A stretch of 64,000 bases of DNA from assembly GCA_017466065.1 (NCBI GenBank), contig JAFTUV010000017.1, positions 124,001-188,000 of the forward strand, in the 5' to 3' direction. The notes under the pieces are model-generated. The model was not told the DNA's origin, ran no database searches, and saw only the letters and a program-made list of their open reading frames with translations. Below are positions 1 through 9,338 of the stretch, one piece after another; within the stretch, counting starts at the first letter, position 1, and each line of letters opens with the position of its first letter. A program made the translations under genes and the position numbers. The DNA is from Bacteroidaceae bacterium. Lineage in GTDB: Bacteria; Bacteroidota; Bacteroidia; Bacteroidales; Bacteroidaceae.

Positions 1-1
1 G

Positions 2-3000
2 GGTTATGTGGTGAAGACCGAAAAGTACAAAATTGATGAATCCGGCATTTGTGTGGGGGAGTTTTATATGGACCCACTTTATCTGTCGGGTTATTTTGAA
101 GTTCGTGCCTACACACGTTATATGCTCAACTGGGGGCCTTCGGCGGTGTTCAGCCGTGTGTTCCCGGTATTTGACAAGGTGAACGGCAATAATTGGGATT
201 TTAAGAATATGCTCGACCGTCGCCGTGCTTTTGGCAAAGATGGAAAATGGGTGAGAGAGGAAGATGGTTATAATGTGCTTTCTTTCTACCCCGAAGGCGG
301 GCATCTGGTCGATGGGCTGTCGTCGCGCGTGGCGTTTGAAGTGCGTGGCGTGAGAGGGGTGGAACGCAATGACACTATCACCCTTTTTGCCGATGGGGAA
401 CCACTGTTGAAGAGCGTGCCGGTGCATATTGGTAAAGGGTTGTTTGAGTTTACCCCCGAAAAGGATGTGAAATATGCGGCCGAGGTTTATGTAGAGAACG
501 AGAAGGGCAAGCGCAAAAAACATAAAATAAATCTGCCGGAGATTGCCGAAAAAGGAGTTGTGATGCGGGTTGATGATAAGGGCGACAGTGTGAGTCTTAT
601 TCTACACCGGAATTTCAAGGCGCGTGAGGAATTGGGTCTTGCAGTCGTGCATCGCAGCAGTGTGTGCCATTATTCAACTCTCGACAAAAACAGAGAGGCC
701 GACACATTGTTGCTGTCTCTTCACTCTCTCCCCGAGGGCGTTTGTCGCGCAGTGGTGTTTGCCGGGAATGTTCCGCTTGCCGAGCGCATATTTTTCGTGG
801 AGCACAGAATGCGTGAAAGAGATGAAGCGAAAGTCGTAAAACTCAATGTGAAGGCAAACGGTGCCCCATTGAACAAGAGGGAAGCAGAACCGTATAGCAA
901 GGTGTCGATGGTTGTGGAAAGGGAAGATAAACAACCCATAGAAGATAACGCGGAATTCTCGGTGGCGGTGGTGGACAAGGCCGGGAAAGTGACAACCTCT
1001 TGGGGGTGGAATATGTACACTTATATGCTTCTTGGTTCCGAAATTAAGGGGTATATTCCCGATGCTGCACAATATTTCGACCGTGGCAACAAAAAACGGA
1101 AAAAACAACTCGACCTTGTGATGATGACAAACGGTTGGACTGCTTATGAGTGGAGAAGACTGTCGGCTCCGTCGCTCTCGGGACTTGTAGAGGCCGAGAA
1201 GGAGATTACCCTGCGAGGGAAATTCTATCGCCGTTTCAAGAAGAATAATTCTTTGCTCGGCACATACTCTTTGAAAACTATTCCGCAACCCTATAATCTC
1301 ATAAGACTCGATGTTGCCTATACACCCGACACTATAAAAACTTCTACTTTTCGTACCGACGGAAATGCAGCTTTTATGCTGGGGTTAAAGGATTTTTACG
1401 GCAAGAGGGTGGTGGCCCTTTCGCCGAGAACCGCTCTTCGCCACAGTAAATCATCGAGGTATCAGGTGGTGCTCGACCGTTATTTCTCTCCCCGGCCACG
1501 TTCCCTCGCCTATTGGGAACGAAACATCGGCAGTTCCTGTGCTACACAGGCTGAGGATACATTGAAACTGCCGAATGAGTATTATTTCCTCGATAATGTG
1601 GAGGTGGTTGCCAAGAGGAAACGCACAACCTTTGACACACCTCCCATAAGTGAACTGCGGCTCGACTACCTCGAAGAGTGGGAGTATGCCAACGATGTTT
1701 CCTATTTTGGCGGCTACAACTATTCTAATTTTGTCGACAGCCTTAACGATGAGTATAAAACTCCTGAGTATTATGACGAGACTACCGAAGCATCGAAGGC
1801 CGGCATTTACAATATGGACAAGGCTCTCGAAGAGAAAAGGGGACGTTTGGGCAATGCGGGCGATGTGCTCACTGCGAGCGAGGTTGTGAAAAGCGCGTTT
1901 CATCGCTATGATTTAATGTATGCCTATTGGGTCTATAATGTGGTGCCAAAGGGTGGTTACAACAAGGATTCAGCTCTTGTGATAGACCACGAATATCTGC
2001 ACGGAATAAATGTGGAGAAAATGACCAATTTCAAAGAACTTGTGATAACCAGCGACCCAAAGAAAAGGGATATTGTGGAGGTGGGCGACAAAGATGCTTT
2101 TTGGAGTTTTAAACAATTTGCTTATGAGAACAAAGGGGCTCACGCTATGTTCTACGATGGCTTTCTTTCTCCACAAGTGATTACGCCGAAATACAGCGTG
2201 GAATTAGATGGCGATATTTTTGCGAGAAGGATGAAAGAGATGTTCGGTGAAACTTACAAGGATATTATGGTGAGGCCCAAAAAACCTAATTACATTGCCT
2301 GCTATATTCCGTATGACGGGAGAGAGGAGGAAATAGGCATTGTGCCCGATTTAAGCTATCCTACAAGCACGCGCCGATACACAAGCGTTCAGGGTTACAC
2401 AGTGAGCAAGCAATTCTATTCTCCCGATTATTCTTCGGTACCTCCTGTTGAGAAAGATTTTCGCCGCACCCTTCTGTGGGCACCCCGTGTGAGGGCTGTG
2501 GATGGCCGTTTGTCGGTGGATTTTTACAATAGTACCGATTGCACCTTTTTCGATGTGACGGTAGAGGGGCGTTGCGGAGATACTTTCTACTCCGACAGTG
2601 AGATTTTTTCGTCGCGTGCAGAAAGCGGATGCCCTGTGGAGATGATTGCCGACTCTGCCAATGTAGACGGTATTTATAATATTGCCGAGGAATTTGTAGA
2701 GAGGGTTAAAAAGATGCAAAAGGCCAAAGACTCGCTCTTGTTGAAGAAACGAATGACGGAATATGCACACGCCGAGATTTTTTATAACCAGAAGAGATAT
2801 TCCCTTGCTCTGCCACATTATATTGAACTTGCCACCAATGGCTACCCGGCTGCATTTTATCGCATAGGTTTGTTCTATATGCACGGATATTCGTTAAAGA
2901 AGAACCCTGCTCTTGCCTTTGATTTTATGAAGAAGGGTGCCGACAAGGAGTATCCGCAGGCACAGTATGAACTTGCATTGATGTTCCGCCACGGCCGGGG

Positions 3001-3514
3001 CTGCGAGGCAAACGAGGATGCTTCGATTTATTGGTTCGAAAAGGCCATTGAGAATGGTGAGCCTAATGCTATGCTTGAACTTGGTAAATTGTATTTGGAG
3101 TCGAAGGAGCTTCGTGACAGTGTGAAAGGGGGAGAACTGCTGCGCTCTTCGGCAGTGCTCGGCAATGCCGAAGCCCTCTATCGCTATGCGGTTTATATGC
3201 AGGCGGTGGGGGCTGAAAATGATACTCTCCTTGGCACTCCGTATGCTTGTATGGAACGCAGTGCCGTGAAGAAGAATTGCGATGCTATGGTATATATGAT
3301 GCGCTGCGAGGATAATGCCGGTAATTATGCAGAGGCTTATCGTTGGGCTCACGAGCTCTATCTGCAAAAGAACCATTATGGAATGAAATATATGGCCGAC
3401 TGCTCGTTGGAGGGCAGAGCGGTGCGTCGTAACAAGAAACTTGCAAAAGACCTTTATCGCGATGCTGCAAGGCTTGGGAATAGTGAGGCCAAAAGGATTC
3501 TGAAAGAGTGGTAA
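2..3514 (+). CDS. Macroglobulin-like (MG2-type) envelope protein with C-terminal Sel1 repeats, 5' partial
   Basis: The reading frame is open to the left edge of the window, so the N-terminus is missing and the GTG at 8 is probably internal. About 1170 residues are visible. The first ~900 resemble the long beta-rich MG2/alpha-2-macroglobulin-like proteins of Bacteroidota (AYTRYMLNWG-type strand, VAVVDKAG segment, and a DNVEVVAKRK stretch like a TonB-plug strand). From about nt 2740 to the end the sequence changes to helical Sel1/TPR-type repeats, with units such as AFYRIGLFYMHGYSLKKNP and QAQYELALMFRHGRGCEAN. The family is normally exported to the periplasm or outer membrane; the missing start prevents checking for a signal peptide. 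The substrate is unknown. It is followed by a strong terminator at 3542-3575. The domain reading is moderately sure, the role is not. Confidence 0.7.
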   Translation, partial: GYVVKTEKYKIDESGICVGEFYMDPLYLSGYFEVRAYTRYMLNWGPSAVFSRVFPVFDKVNGNNWDFKNMLDRRRAFGKDGKWVREEDGYNVLSFYPEGGHLVDGLSSRVAFEVRGVRGVERNDTITLFADGEPLLKSVPVHIGKGLFEFTPEKDVKYAAEVYVENEKGKRKKHKINLPEIAEKGVVMRVDDKGDSVSLILHRNFKAREELGLAVVHRSSVCHYSTLDKNREADTLLLSLHSLPEGVCRAVVFAGNVPLAERIFFVEHRMRERDEAKVVKLNVKANGAPLNKREAEPYSKVSMVVEREDKQPIEDNAEFSVAVVDKAGKVTTSWGWNMYTYMLLGSEIKGYIPDAAQYFDRGNKKRKKQLDLVMMTNGWTAYEWRRLSAPSLSGLVEAEKEITLRGKFYRRFKKNNSLLGTYSLKTIPQPYNLIRLDVAYTPDTIKTSTFRTDGNAAFMLGLKDFYGKRVVALSPRTALRHSKSSRYQVVLDRYFSPRPRSLAYWERNIGSSCATQAEDTLKLPNEYYFLDNVEVVAKRKRTTFDTPPISELRLDYLEEWEYANDVSYFGGYNYSNFVDSLNDEYKTPEYYDETTEASKAGIYNMDKALEEKRGRLGNAGDVLTASEVVKSAFHRYDLMYAYWVYNVVPKGGYNKDSALVIDHEYLHGINVEKMTNFKELVITSDPKKRDIVEVGDKDAFWSFKQFAYENKGAHAMFYDGFLSPQVITPKYSVELDGDIFARRMKEMFGETYKDIMVRPKKPNYIACYIPYDGREEEIGIVPDLSYPTSTRRYTSVQGYTVSKQFYSPDYSSVPPVEKDFRRTLLWAPRVRAVDGRLSVDFYNSTDCTFFDVTVEGRCGDTFYSDSEIFSSRAESGCPVEMIADSANVDGIYNIAEEFVERVKKMQKAKDSLLLKKRMTEYAHAEIFYNQKRYSLALPHYIELATNGYPAAFYRIGLFYMHGYSLKKNPALAFDFMKKGADKEYPQAQYELALMFRHGRGCEANEDASIYWFEKAIENGEPNAMLELGKLYLESKELRDSVKGGELLRSSAVLGNAEALYRYAVYMQAVGAENDTLLGTPYACMERSAVKKNCDAMVYMMRCEDNAGNYAEAYRWAHELYLQKNHYGMKYMADCSLEGRAVRRNKKLAKDLYRDAARLGNSEAKRILKEW

Positions 3515-3541
3515 ACGCTTTTTGCCTTATATTACACGATG

Positions 3542-3575
3542 GCCCCCGATTTAAAATCGGGGGCTTTCTTGTTTT
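3542..3575 (+). terminator. Intrinsic terminator after the MG2/Sel1 gene
   Basis: A perfect 9-bp stem (GCCCCCGAT at 3542-3550 with ATCGGGGGC at 3556-3564) encloses a 5-nt loop and is followed by a T-rich run. It lies 27 nt after the stop codon and separates this gene from lepA. Confidence 0.85.
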
Positions 3576-3606
3576 TATATATAATATATAATTTAAAAAT
3601 TATTGT

Positions 3607-3614
3607 TATCTTTG
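3607..3614 (+). promoter_or_regulatory. -7 box of lepA
   Basis: TATCTTTG matches the Bacteroidota -7 consensus TAnnTTTG and lies 64 nt upstream of the lepA ATG. No clear -33 TTTG element is visible. Confidence 0.5.
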
Positions 3615-3678
3615 CACGTTTAATGCAATAATGGGCACTTTTGCCTTTTGTGTTTGTGAATAAGAATAAAAACGATAT

Positions 3679-5460
3679 ATGGATAAAATAAGAAACTTTT
3701 GCATTATCGCGCACATTGACCACGGAAAATCGACCTTGGCCGACCGTTTGCTCGAAACTACCAAGACTATAAATATTACCGAGGGACAGATGCTCGATAA
3801 TATGGACTTGGAGAAGGAGCGTGGAATTACCATCAAGAGCCACGCTATTCAGATGGAGTATATGTACAACGGGGAGAAGTACACCCTTAATCTGATAGAC
3901 ACTCCGGGGCACGTTGACTTTTCCTACGAGGTGTCACGCTCCATTGCTGCTTGCGAGGGTGCCTTGCTTGTGGTAGATGCTACACAGGGTGTGCAAGCAC
4001 AGACAATTTCGAACCTTTATATGGCTGTGGACCAAGGGTTGGAGATTATTCCCGTGATTAACAAGTGTGATATGATAAATGCTATGCCCGAGGAGGTAAA
4101 GGATGAAATCATCGACCTCATTGGTTGCGACCGCGAGGATATAATCGAGGCTTCGGGAAAGACAGGAATGGGCGTGGAGGAGATTTTGCAGGCTGTGGTG
4201 GAGAGAATACCTGCTCCCGTTGGCGACGAGGAAGCTCCCTTGCAGGCTCTTATATTCGACTCGGTGTTTAACTCGTTCCGCGGCATTATAGCATATTTCA
4301 AGATTGTCAACGGCGTATTGCGCAAGGGCGACAAGGTGAAATTCTTTAATACCGGCAAGGAGTATGATGCCGATGAGATTGGTGTTCTGAAAATGGACCT
4401 GTCGCCACGACAGGAACTGCGCACGGGTGATGTAGGATATATTATTTCGGGTATAAAGACCTCGCGCGAGGTGAAAGTGGGCGACACAATCACTCACATT
4501 GCCAAGCCTTGCTCGGCTGCCATTGCCGGGTTCGAGGAGGTGAAGCCTATGGTGTTTGCCGGTGTCTATCCTATCGAGGCCGAGGATTATGAGGATTTGC
4601 GTGCTTCGCTCGAAAAATTGCAGTTGAACGATGCTTCGCTCACATTCTCGCCCGAGTCGTCGGCTGCGCTGGGCTTTGGCTTCCGTTGCGGTTTTCTGGG
4701 ATTGTTGCATATGGAGATTGTACAGGAACGCTTGGACCGCGAATTTGATATGAGCGTTATTACAACTGTTCCCAACGTGTCGTATATGGTGTATGACAAG
4801 CAGGGTGGTGTTCAGGAGGTGCATAATCCGGGAGGAATGCCCGACCAGACACTGATAGACCACATTGAGGAGCCTTATATTAACGCAAGCATAATTACAA
4901 GAGCCGAATATATAGGCCCCATTATGACTCTTTGCCTGTCGAAGCGTGGCGAGTTGTTGAAACAGGAGTTTATAACCGGTAACCGCGTGGATATTCGTTT
5001 CTTGTTGCCTCTGGGAGAAATTGTGATTGATTTTTACGATAAGTTGAAGAGTATCTCAAAGGGTTATGCATCGTTCGACTATCATCCGGCCGGGTTCCGC
5101 ACTTCGAAACTGATAAAGTTGGATATACTGCTTAACGGAGAACCCGTGGATGCTCTTTCCACTCTCACACACGTTGATAATGCGTATGGCCTTGGCCGAC
5201 AGATGTGCGAGAAGCTGCGCGACCTTATTCCTCGTCAGCAGTTCGACATTGCTCTTCAAGCGGCAATAGGCACTAAAATTATTGCTCGTGAAACAATAAA
5301 GCAGGTGCGCAAGGATGTGACAGCGAAGTGTTATGGTGGCGACGTGTCGCGTAAACGTAAATTGCTCGAAAAGCAGAAGAAGGGTAAGAAACGTATGAAA
5401 CAGATTGGCAATGTGGAGGTTCCTCAAAAGGCATTCCTTGCTGTTCTTAAACTCGATTAA
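3679..5460 (+). CDS. lepA: Elongation factor 4 (LepA), back-translocating ribosomal GTPase
   Basis: The protein has 593 residues, close to the usual ~600. The G domain is intact: [16 protein letters not shown] (P-loop), a RGITIKS switch, [11 protein letters not shown] (G3) and NKCD (G4). The LepA-specific C-terminal domain follows, ending with a basic stretch ([19 protein letters not shown]). LepA binds ribosomes as a GTPase and helps ribosome assembly and recovery under stress. The start is the ATG directly before [15 protein letters not shown], as in the family. It has its own promoter and is followed at 90 nt by ftsY. Identification is secure. Confidence 0.97.
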   Translation: MDKIRNFCIIAHIDHGKSTLADRLLETTKTINITEGQMLDNMDLEKERGITIKSHAIQMEYMYNGEKYTLNLIDTPGHVDFSYEVSRSIAACEGALLVVDATQGVQAQTISNLYMAVDQGLEIIPVINKCDMINAMPEEVKDEIIDLIGCDREDIIEASGKTGMGVEEILQAVVERIPAPVGDEEAPLQALIFDSVFNSFRGIIAYFKIVNGVLRKGDKVKFFNTGKEYDADEIGVLKMDLSPRQELRTGDVGYIISGIKTSREVKVGDTITHIAKPCSAAIAGFEEVKPMVFAGVYPIEAEDYEDLRASLEKLQLNDASLTFSPESSAALGFGFRCGFLGLLHMEIVQERLDREFDMSVITTVPNVSYMVYDKQGGVQEVHNPGGMPDQTLIDHIEEPYINASIITRAEYIGPIMTLCLSKRGELLKQEFITGNRVDIRFLLPLGEIVIDFYDKLKSISKGYASFDYHPAGFRTSKLIKLDILLNGEPVDALSTLTHVDNAYGLGRQMCEKLRDLIPRQQFDIALQAAIGTKIIARETIKQVRKDVTAKCYGGDVSRKRKLLEKQKKGKKRMKQIGNVEVPQKAFLAVLKLD

Positions 5461-5549
5461 AAGTGTTGTTCCTTGCCTGAGAGAGCGTGACATTTAAATT
5501 ACCGCATCGGGCAGAATGACAATGGATATTAATGAAATTAGGAAAGAAT

Positions 5550-6503
5550 ATGGGAATATTCAGTTTTTTTACAAAGGAGAAAAAAGAGGTTCTTGACAAG
5601 GGATTGTCAAAGACAAAAGAGAGTGTATTCGGGAAAATAGCCCGTGCAATAGTTGGAAAGACACAGATTGATGATGAGGTGCTCGATAATTTGGAGGAGG
5701 TGCTCATCACTTCGGACGTGGGCGTGGAAACAACGCTTAAAATAATAGAGCGCATACAGGCTCGTGCCGCACGCGACAAATATATGGGTACTTCGGAGCT
5801 GAATGCTTTGTTGAAGGACGAAATTGCGGCTCTGCTTATGGAGAATAACACCGAGGATAATGGTACTTTTGATTTTCCGACAACACCCGGCAGCCCATAC
5901 GTTATTATGGTCGTTGGCGTAAACGGCGTGGGCAAGACTACCACAATAGGCAAGCTGGCCCATCAGTTCAAGAAGGCCGGGAAGAAGGTGTATCTTGGTG
6001 CCGCCGACACGTTCCGTGCAGCTGCCGTGGAGCAGCTTGTGGAGTGGGGGCATCGTGCCGATGTTCCTGTGATTAAACAGGGAATGGGCAGCGACCCTGC
6101 ATCCGTGGCCTACGACACACTGTCGTCGGCTGTGGCAAACGGTGCCGATGTTGTGATAATTGACACTGCCGGTCGCTTGCACAATAAGGTGGGGCTTATG
6201 AATGAGCTCACCAAGATAAAGAATGTGATGAAGAAGATTCTGCCTACCGCGCCCAATGATGTGCTTCTGGTGCTCGACGGCTCCACCGGACAGAATGCTT
6301 TTGAACAGGCGAAGCAATTTACCAAGGCTACCGAGGTTTCTTCGCTTGCAATCACAAAGCTCGACGGAACGGCCAAGGGCGGTGTTGTTATCGGAATAAG
6401 CGACCAATTTAAAATTCCTGTAAAGTATATAGGCTTGGGCGAAGGTATCGACCATTTGCAGATTTTTAATCGCGCCGAATTTGTGGATTCTCTTTTTGGT
6501 TAA
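5550..6503 (+). CDS. ftsY: Signal recognition particle receptor FtsY
   Basis: FtsY is the membrane-associated GTPase that receives SRP-ribosome complexes and passes them to SecYEG. The NG domain is complete: helical N domain, VNGVGKTTTIGKLA P-loop, DTFRAAA, DTAGRLH, TKLDGTAKGG and the GLGE closing motif. An in-frame ATG lies upstream at 5532, but Bacteroidota FtsY proteins start MG(I/L)FSFF, and a purine-rich GGAAAG precedes the ATG at 5550, so 5550 is chosen (317 residues). There is no long acidic A domain, as is usual in this phylum. rimO starts 7 nt after the stop, so the two are probably cotranscribed. Confidence 0.95.
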   Translation: MGIFSFFTKEKKEVLDKGLSKTKESVFGKIARAIVGKTQIDDEVLDNLEEVLITSDVGVETTLKIIERIQARAARDKYMGTSELNALLKDEIAALLMENNTEDNGTFDFPTTPGSPYVIMVVGVNGVGKTTTIGKLAHQFKKAGKKVYLGAADTFRAAAVEQLVEWGHRADVPVIKQGMGSDPASVAYDTLSSAVANGADVVIIDTAGRLHNKVGLMNELTKIKNVMKKILPTAPNDVLLVLDGSTGQNAFEQAKQFTKATEVSSLAITKLDGTAKGGVVIGISDQFKIPVKYIGLGEGIDHLQIFNRAEFVDSLFG

Positions 6504-6510
6504 TTGAAGA

Positions 6511-7812
6511 ATGAAAAGGAATTGCGTAGATGTTATAACAATGGGGTGTTCCAAGAATCTTGTCGATTCGGAACGGCTTATGCGACAATTGCAGGAGTGT
6601 GGCTACGAGGTTACTCACGACAGTGAGCAGCCCTGTGGCGAGATTGCTGTGATAAACACTTGTGGTTTTATAGGCGATGCGAAACAGGAGTCTATAAATA
6701 TGATTCTCGAATTTTGCGAGCGAAAGGAGAAGGGTGACCTAAACAAATTATATGTTATGGGTTGTCTTTCGCAGCGTTACCTCACAGAACTGAGCGAGGA
6801 GATTGCACAGGTGGATAAATTCTACGGCAAATTCAACTGGAACGAACTGCTCGACGACCTTAAACAGCAGTATAAAGAGGAGATAGCCAATGAAAGGTTG
6901 CTCTCGACTCCCACACACTATGCCTACCTTAAAATATCGGAGGGGTGCAATCGCAACTGTGCCTATTGTGCAATACCTATAATCACGGGCGCACACGTTT
7001 CGCGTCCCATAGAGGAGATACTCGATGAGGTGCGCTATCTTGTGTCGAAGGGTGTAAAGGAATTCCAGATTATTGCACAGGAACTTACATACTATGGCAT
7101 AGATCTTTGCAAGAAACAGGCGATTGCCGAGCTTGTGGAGAGAATGTCGGAGATTGATGGTGTTGAGTGGATACGCTTGCATTATGCCTATCCGCTGCAT
7201 TTCCCCGAGGAATTGTTGCGTGTGATGCGTGAGAAAAAGAACGTGTGCAAATATCTTGACATTGCCTTGCAGCACGTTAGCACAAAAGTGCTAAAAAAAA
7301 TGCATCGTAATGTTACAAAAGAGGATACATATGCGCTCATTGAGAAAATGCGCCGCGAGGTTCCCGGAATTTGCATACGCACCACGATGATGGTGGGCTT
7401 CCCCGGCGAAACAGACAAGGAGTTCGAAGAACTTATAGAATTTGTAAAGTGGGCGAAATTCGACCGTTTGGGCGCATTCGCATACAGCGAAGAGGAGGGA
7501 ACTTTTGCTGCCGGGAATTACAGGGACAGTGTATCGAAGAAGAAAAAACAGGAAAGGCTCGACACTCTTATGGCTGTGCAGCAGCGAATATCCACCCGCT
7601 TGAACGACGAAAAGGTGGGCAAGGTGTTCAGAACCATAATAGACAAGATTGAAGGCGACTACTATATAGGACGTACGGAATTCGACTCGCCCGATGTTGA
7701 TACAGAAGTACTTATACACAGGAGCGAGGGGGAGTTGGCCATTGGGGAGTTCTATGATGTACTCATTACCGATGCTACTGAATTTGACCTAATGGGAACA
7801 ATAAAGAAATAA
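6511..7812 (+). CDS. rimO: Ribosomal protein S12 methylthiotransferase RimO
   Basis: The protein has 433 residues, the normal RimO length. The N-terminal MTTase domain has the three cysteines of the auxiliary Fe-S cluster (MGCSKN, NTCGFI, MGCLSQRY). The radical-SAM core carries the CxxxCxxC motif CNRNCAYC. A C-terminal TRAM-like domain (about residues 360-433) binds the substrate. RimO adds a methylthio group to the conserved Asp of ribosomal protein S12. The close relative MiaB modifies tRNA; the VDVITMGCSKNLVDSERL opening is the RimO form. It follows ftsY by 7 nt and precedes the HU gene by 17 nt. Confidence 0.95.
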   Translation: MKRNCVDVITMGCSKNLVDSERLMRQLQECGYEVTHDSEQPCGEIAVINTCGFIGDAKQESINMILEFCERKEKGDLNKLYVMGCLSQRYLTELSEEIAQVDKFYGKFNWNELLDDLKQQYKEEIANERLLSTPTHYAYLKISEGCNRNCAYCAIPIITGAHVSRPIEEILDEVRYLVSKGVKEFQIIAQELTYYGIDLCKKQAIAELVERMSEIDGVEWIRLHYAYPLHFPEELLRVMREKKNVCKYLDIALQHVSTKVLKKMHRNVTKEDTYALIEKMRREVPGICIRTTMMVGFPGETDKEFEELIEFVKWAKFDRLGAFAYSEEEGTFAAGNYRDSVSKKKKQERLDTLMAVQQRISTRLNDEKVGKVFRTIIDKIEGDYYIGRTEFDSPDVDTEVLIHRSEGELAIGEFYDVLITDATEFDLMGTIKK

Positions 7813-7829
7813 TATAAAACCATCTATCT

Positions 7830-8105
7830 ATGAACAACAAAGAATTTGTCGGCAAATTGGCCAAGCGATGCGGAATAACCACCGCAGAAGCTACAACCAC
7901 TATTGAGGAGTTTGTGGAGGTGATGACCGAGTGTTTGAAGGATAATAATCAGCTCAATGTATCGGGCTTCGGAGTTTTTGAGGTAAAGACACGCAATGAA
8001 AGGGTTTCGGTAAATCCAAAGACCGGGCAGCGTTTCCTTGTGCCACCAAAAATAGTTCCGGCTTTCCGTCCCAGCAGCAAACTTAAAGATAAATTTAAAG
8101 ATTAA
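7830..8105 (+). CDS. HU/IHF-family DNA-binding protein
   Basis: At 91 residues this is a full-length HU/IHF-type nucleoid protein. It has the N-terminal helical dimerisation part (NNKEFVGKLAKRCGITTAEA) and the beta-arm region (GFGVFEVKTRNERVSVNPKTGQ) with the conserved NPKTG tip. It binds and bends DNA as a dimer. It sits between rimO and the larger HU-like/LysM protein, 16 nt upstream of the latter. The pair may act together, since both carry an HU fold. Whether it is a general nucleoid protein or a dedicated partner of its neighbour cannot be told from sequence. Confidence 0.93.
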   Translation: MNNKEFVGKLAKRCGITTAEATTTIEEFVEVMTECLKDNNQLNVSGFGVFEVKTRNERVSVNPKTGQRFLVPPKIVPAFRPSSKLKDKFKD

Positions 8106-8121
8106 GGAGGGGTATTGAATT

Positions 8122-9210
8122 ATGGACACGAAACTGAATCACTCCGATTTAACGAGCCTCTTGGCAAAGAACACCAAGCTCACTGCCGCCAAGGCCGAAT
8201 TGTTTACAAAAACTTTTTTCGATATTATAATCGAGGGACTCGAAAAAGATGGTCTTGTGAAAATCAACGGGCTGGGAACATTCAAGGTTACCGATGTTGC
8301 CAGCCGTGGAAGCGTGAATGTGAACACCGGCGAGAAGATTGAAATTAAAGGACACAGAAAACTCACATTCCTGCCGGCCGACACTCTTAAAGAGAAGGTG
8401 AACAAGCCTTTTGCAATGTTTGAGCCCGTGGAAATTGACGATAGTTATGTGGATGATGATGCGACCATACAAGAGGATGCAGAGGAGATTGTTCCCACTG
8501 CTGTTGTTCCCGAGGTTGCAAGCGAAACTGTCGAGCCGGTGGAAGCAGTAGTTGAAGAAGAAACAGAAACGGCTGCCGCAGAGGAGGAAGAAGCCGTTGT
8601 TGAGAGTGCTCCCGTTGCAGAATGTGCAGAAGAGATATCCGCTCCCGTTGCAGAGGAGCCTGCCGCAGAGCCTGTGAACGTGGCTCACGCTGATGCAGAA
8701 AAGCCTGTGCGAAAAGGCGGAAACAAGATTACCTGCTTGGTAATAGTGCTTATTGTGATACTTATTGCCCTCTTGGCAATATCGGTGCCTTCGTTGCTGG
8801 TGTTGCTCACAGGCAAGAATGCCAATGTGGTGCCCGCTGCAAAATTGGAGCCGGCAACAGCCATCGTGAAGCAGGAGAGCCTGCCTGTCGATTCTGTTGC
8901 AACAGTTGCGCAAGATACCCTGCCGGTTACTCCCGTTGCCGAAGAGCCATATAAGTTCAGCCTTGTGGACGAACTTGCCGGCAAAAGAGTGGGTGCCGTT
9001 ACCGCTGGCGATACCTTGCTCTACACGGCAAACGCCTCCATTGAAACACATATTGTTGCCGAGAATGAAACACTCACACGTATAGCTCTGAAATACTATG
9101 GCGACAAACGCTTGTGGCCCTACATTGTGCAGTATAACCGCCTTGCCGACCCTAATGGCTTGTGCAAGGGAATGAAGTTGGAAATTCCTCGTTTGGAACC
9201 TGTAAAATAG
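8122..9210 (+). CDS. HU-like domain, transmembrane helix and C-terminal LysM domain in one protein
   Basis: Residues 1-95 form an HU/IHF-type fold (LTAAKAELFTKTFFDIIIEG, LGTFKV, beta-arm region with NVNTGEKI). About 100 acidic, Ala/Val/Glu-rich residues follow, then one hydrophobic helix (TCLVIVLIVILIALLAISV, about residues 204-225), a Pro/Val-rich linker and a C-terminal LysM motif (ETLTRIALKYYGDKRLWPYI ...). The layout predicts a DNA-binding-like domain in the cytoplasm and a peptidoglycan-binding LysM in the periplasm. Similar proteins occur in Bacteroidales, but I know of no established function. A role linking nucleoid to envelope is inference. The ATG at 8122 follows an AGGAGGGG Shine-Dalgarno-like run, which is unusually strong for this phylum. 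Confidence 0.85.
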   Translation: MDTKLNHSDLTSLLAKNTKLTAAKAELFTKTFFDIIIEGLEKDGLVKINGLGTFKVTDVASRGSVNVNTGEKIEIKGHRKLTFLPADTLKEKVNKPFAMFEPVEIDDSYVDDDATIQEDAEEIVPTAVVPEVASETVEPVEAVVEEETETAAAEEEEAVVESAPVAECAEEISAPVAEEPAAEPVNVAHADAEKPVRKGGNKITCLVIVLIVILIALLAISVPSLLVLLTGKNANVVPAAKLEPATAIVKQESLPVDSVATVAQDTLPVTPVAEEPYKFSLVDELAGKRVGAVTAGDTLLYTANASIETHIVAENETLTRIALKYYGDKRLWPYIVQYNRLADPNGLCKGMKLEIPRLEPVK

Positions 9211-9272
9211 AATTATAGTGTTAAACATTCTTTAATGTAACAATGCTTAAAGCTATTTTTAAAATATTAACA

Positions 9273-9301
9273 TTGAATGTTAATGCAATGTCCTAATTTT
9301 G
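9273..9301 (+). promoter_or_regulatory. Promoter of the moxR-bat operon
   Basis: TTG at 9273-9275, an 18-nt spacer and TAATTTTG at 9294-9301 fit the Bacteroidota -33/-7 pattern. The box lies 37 nt before the moxR ATG. The whole 9211-9338 gap is AT-rich and holds nothing else clear. Confidence 0.6.
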
Positions 9302-9338
9302 GAATAGAATTAAATAATAAAGGAAAAAATATATAACT

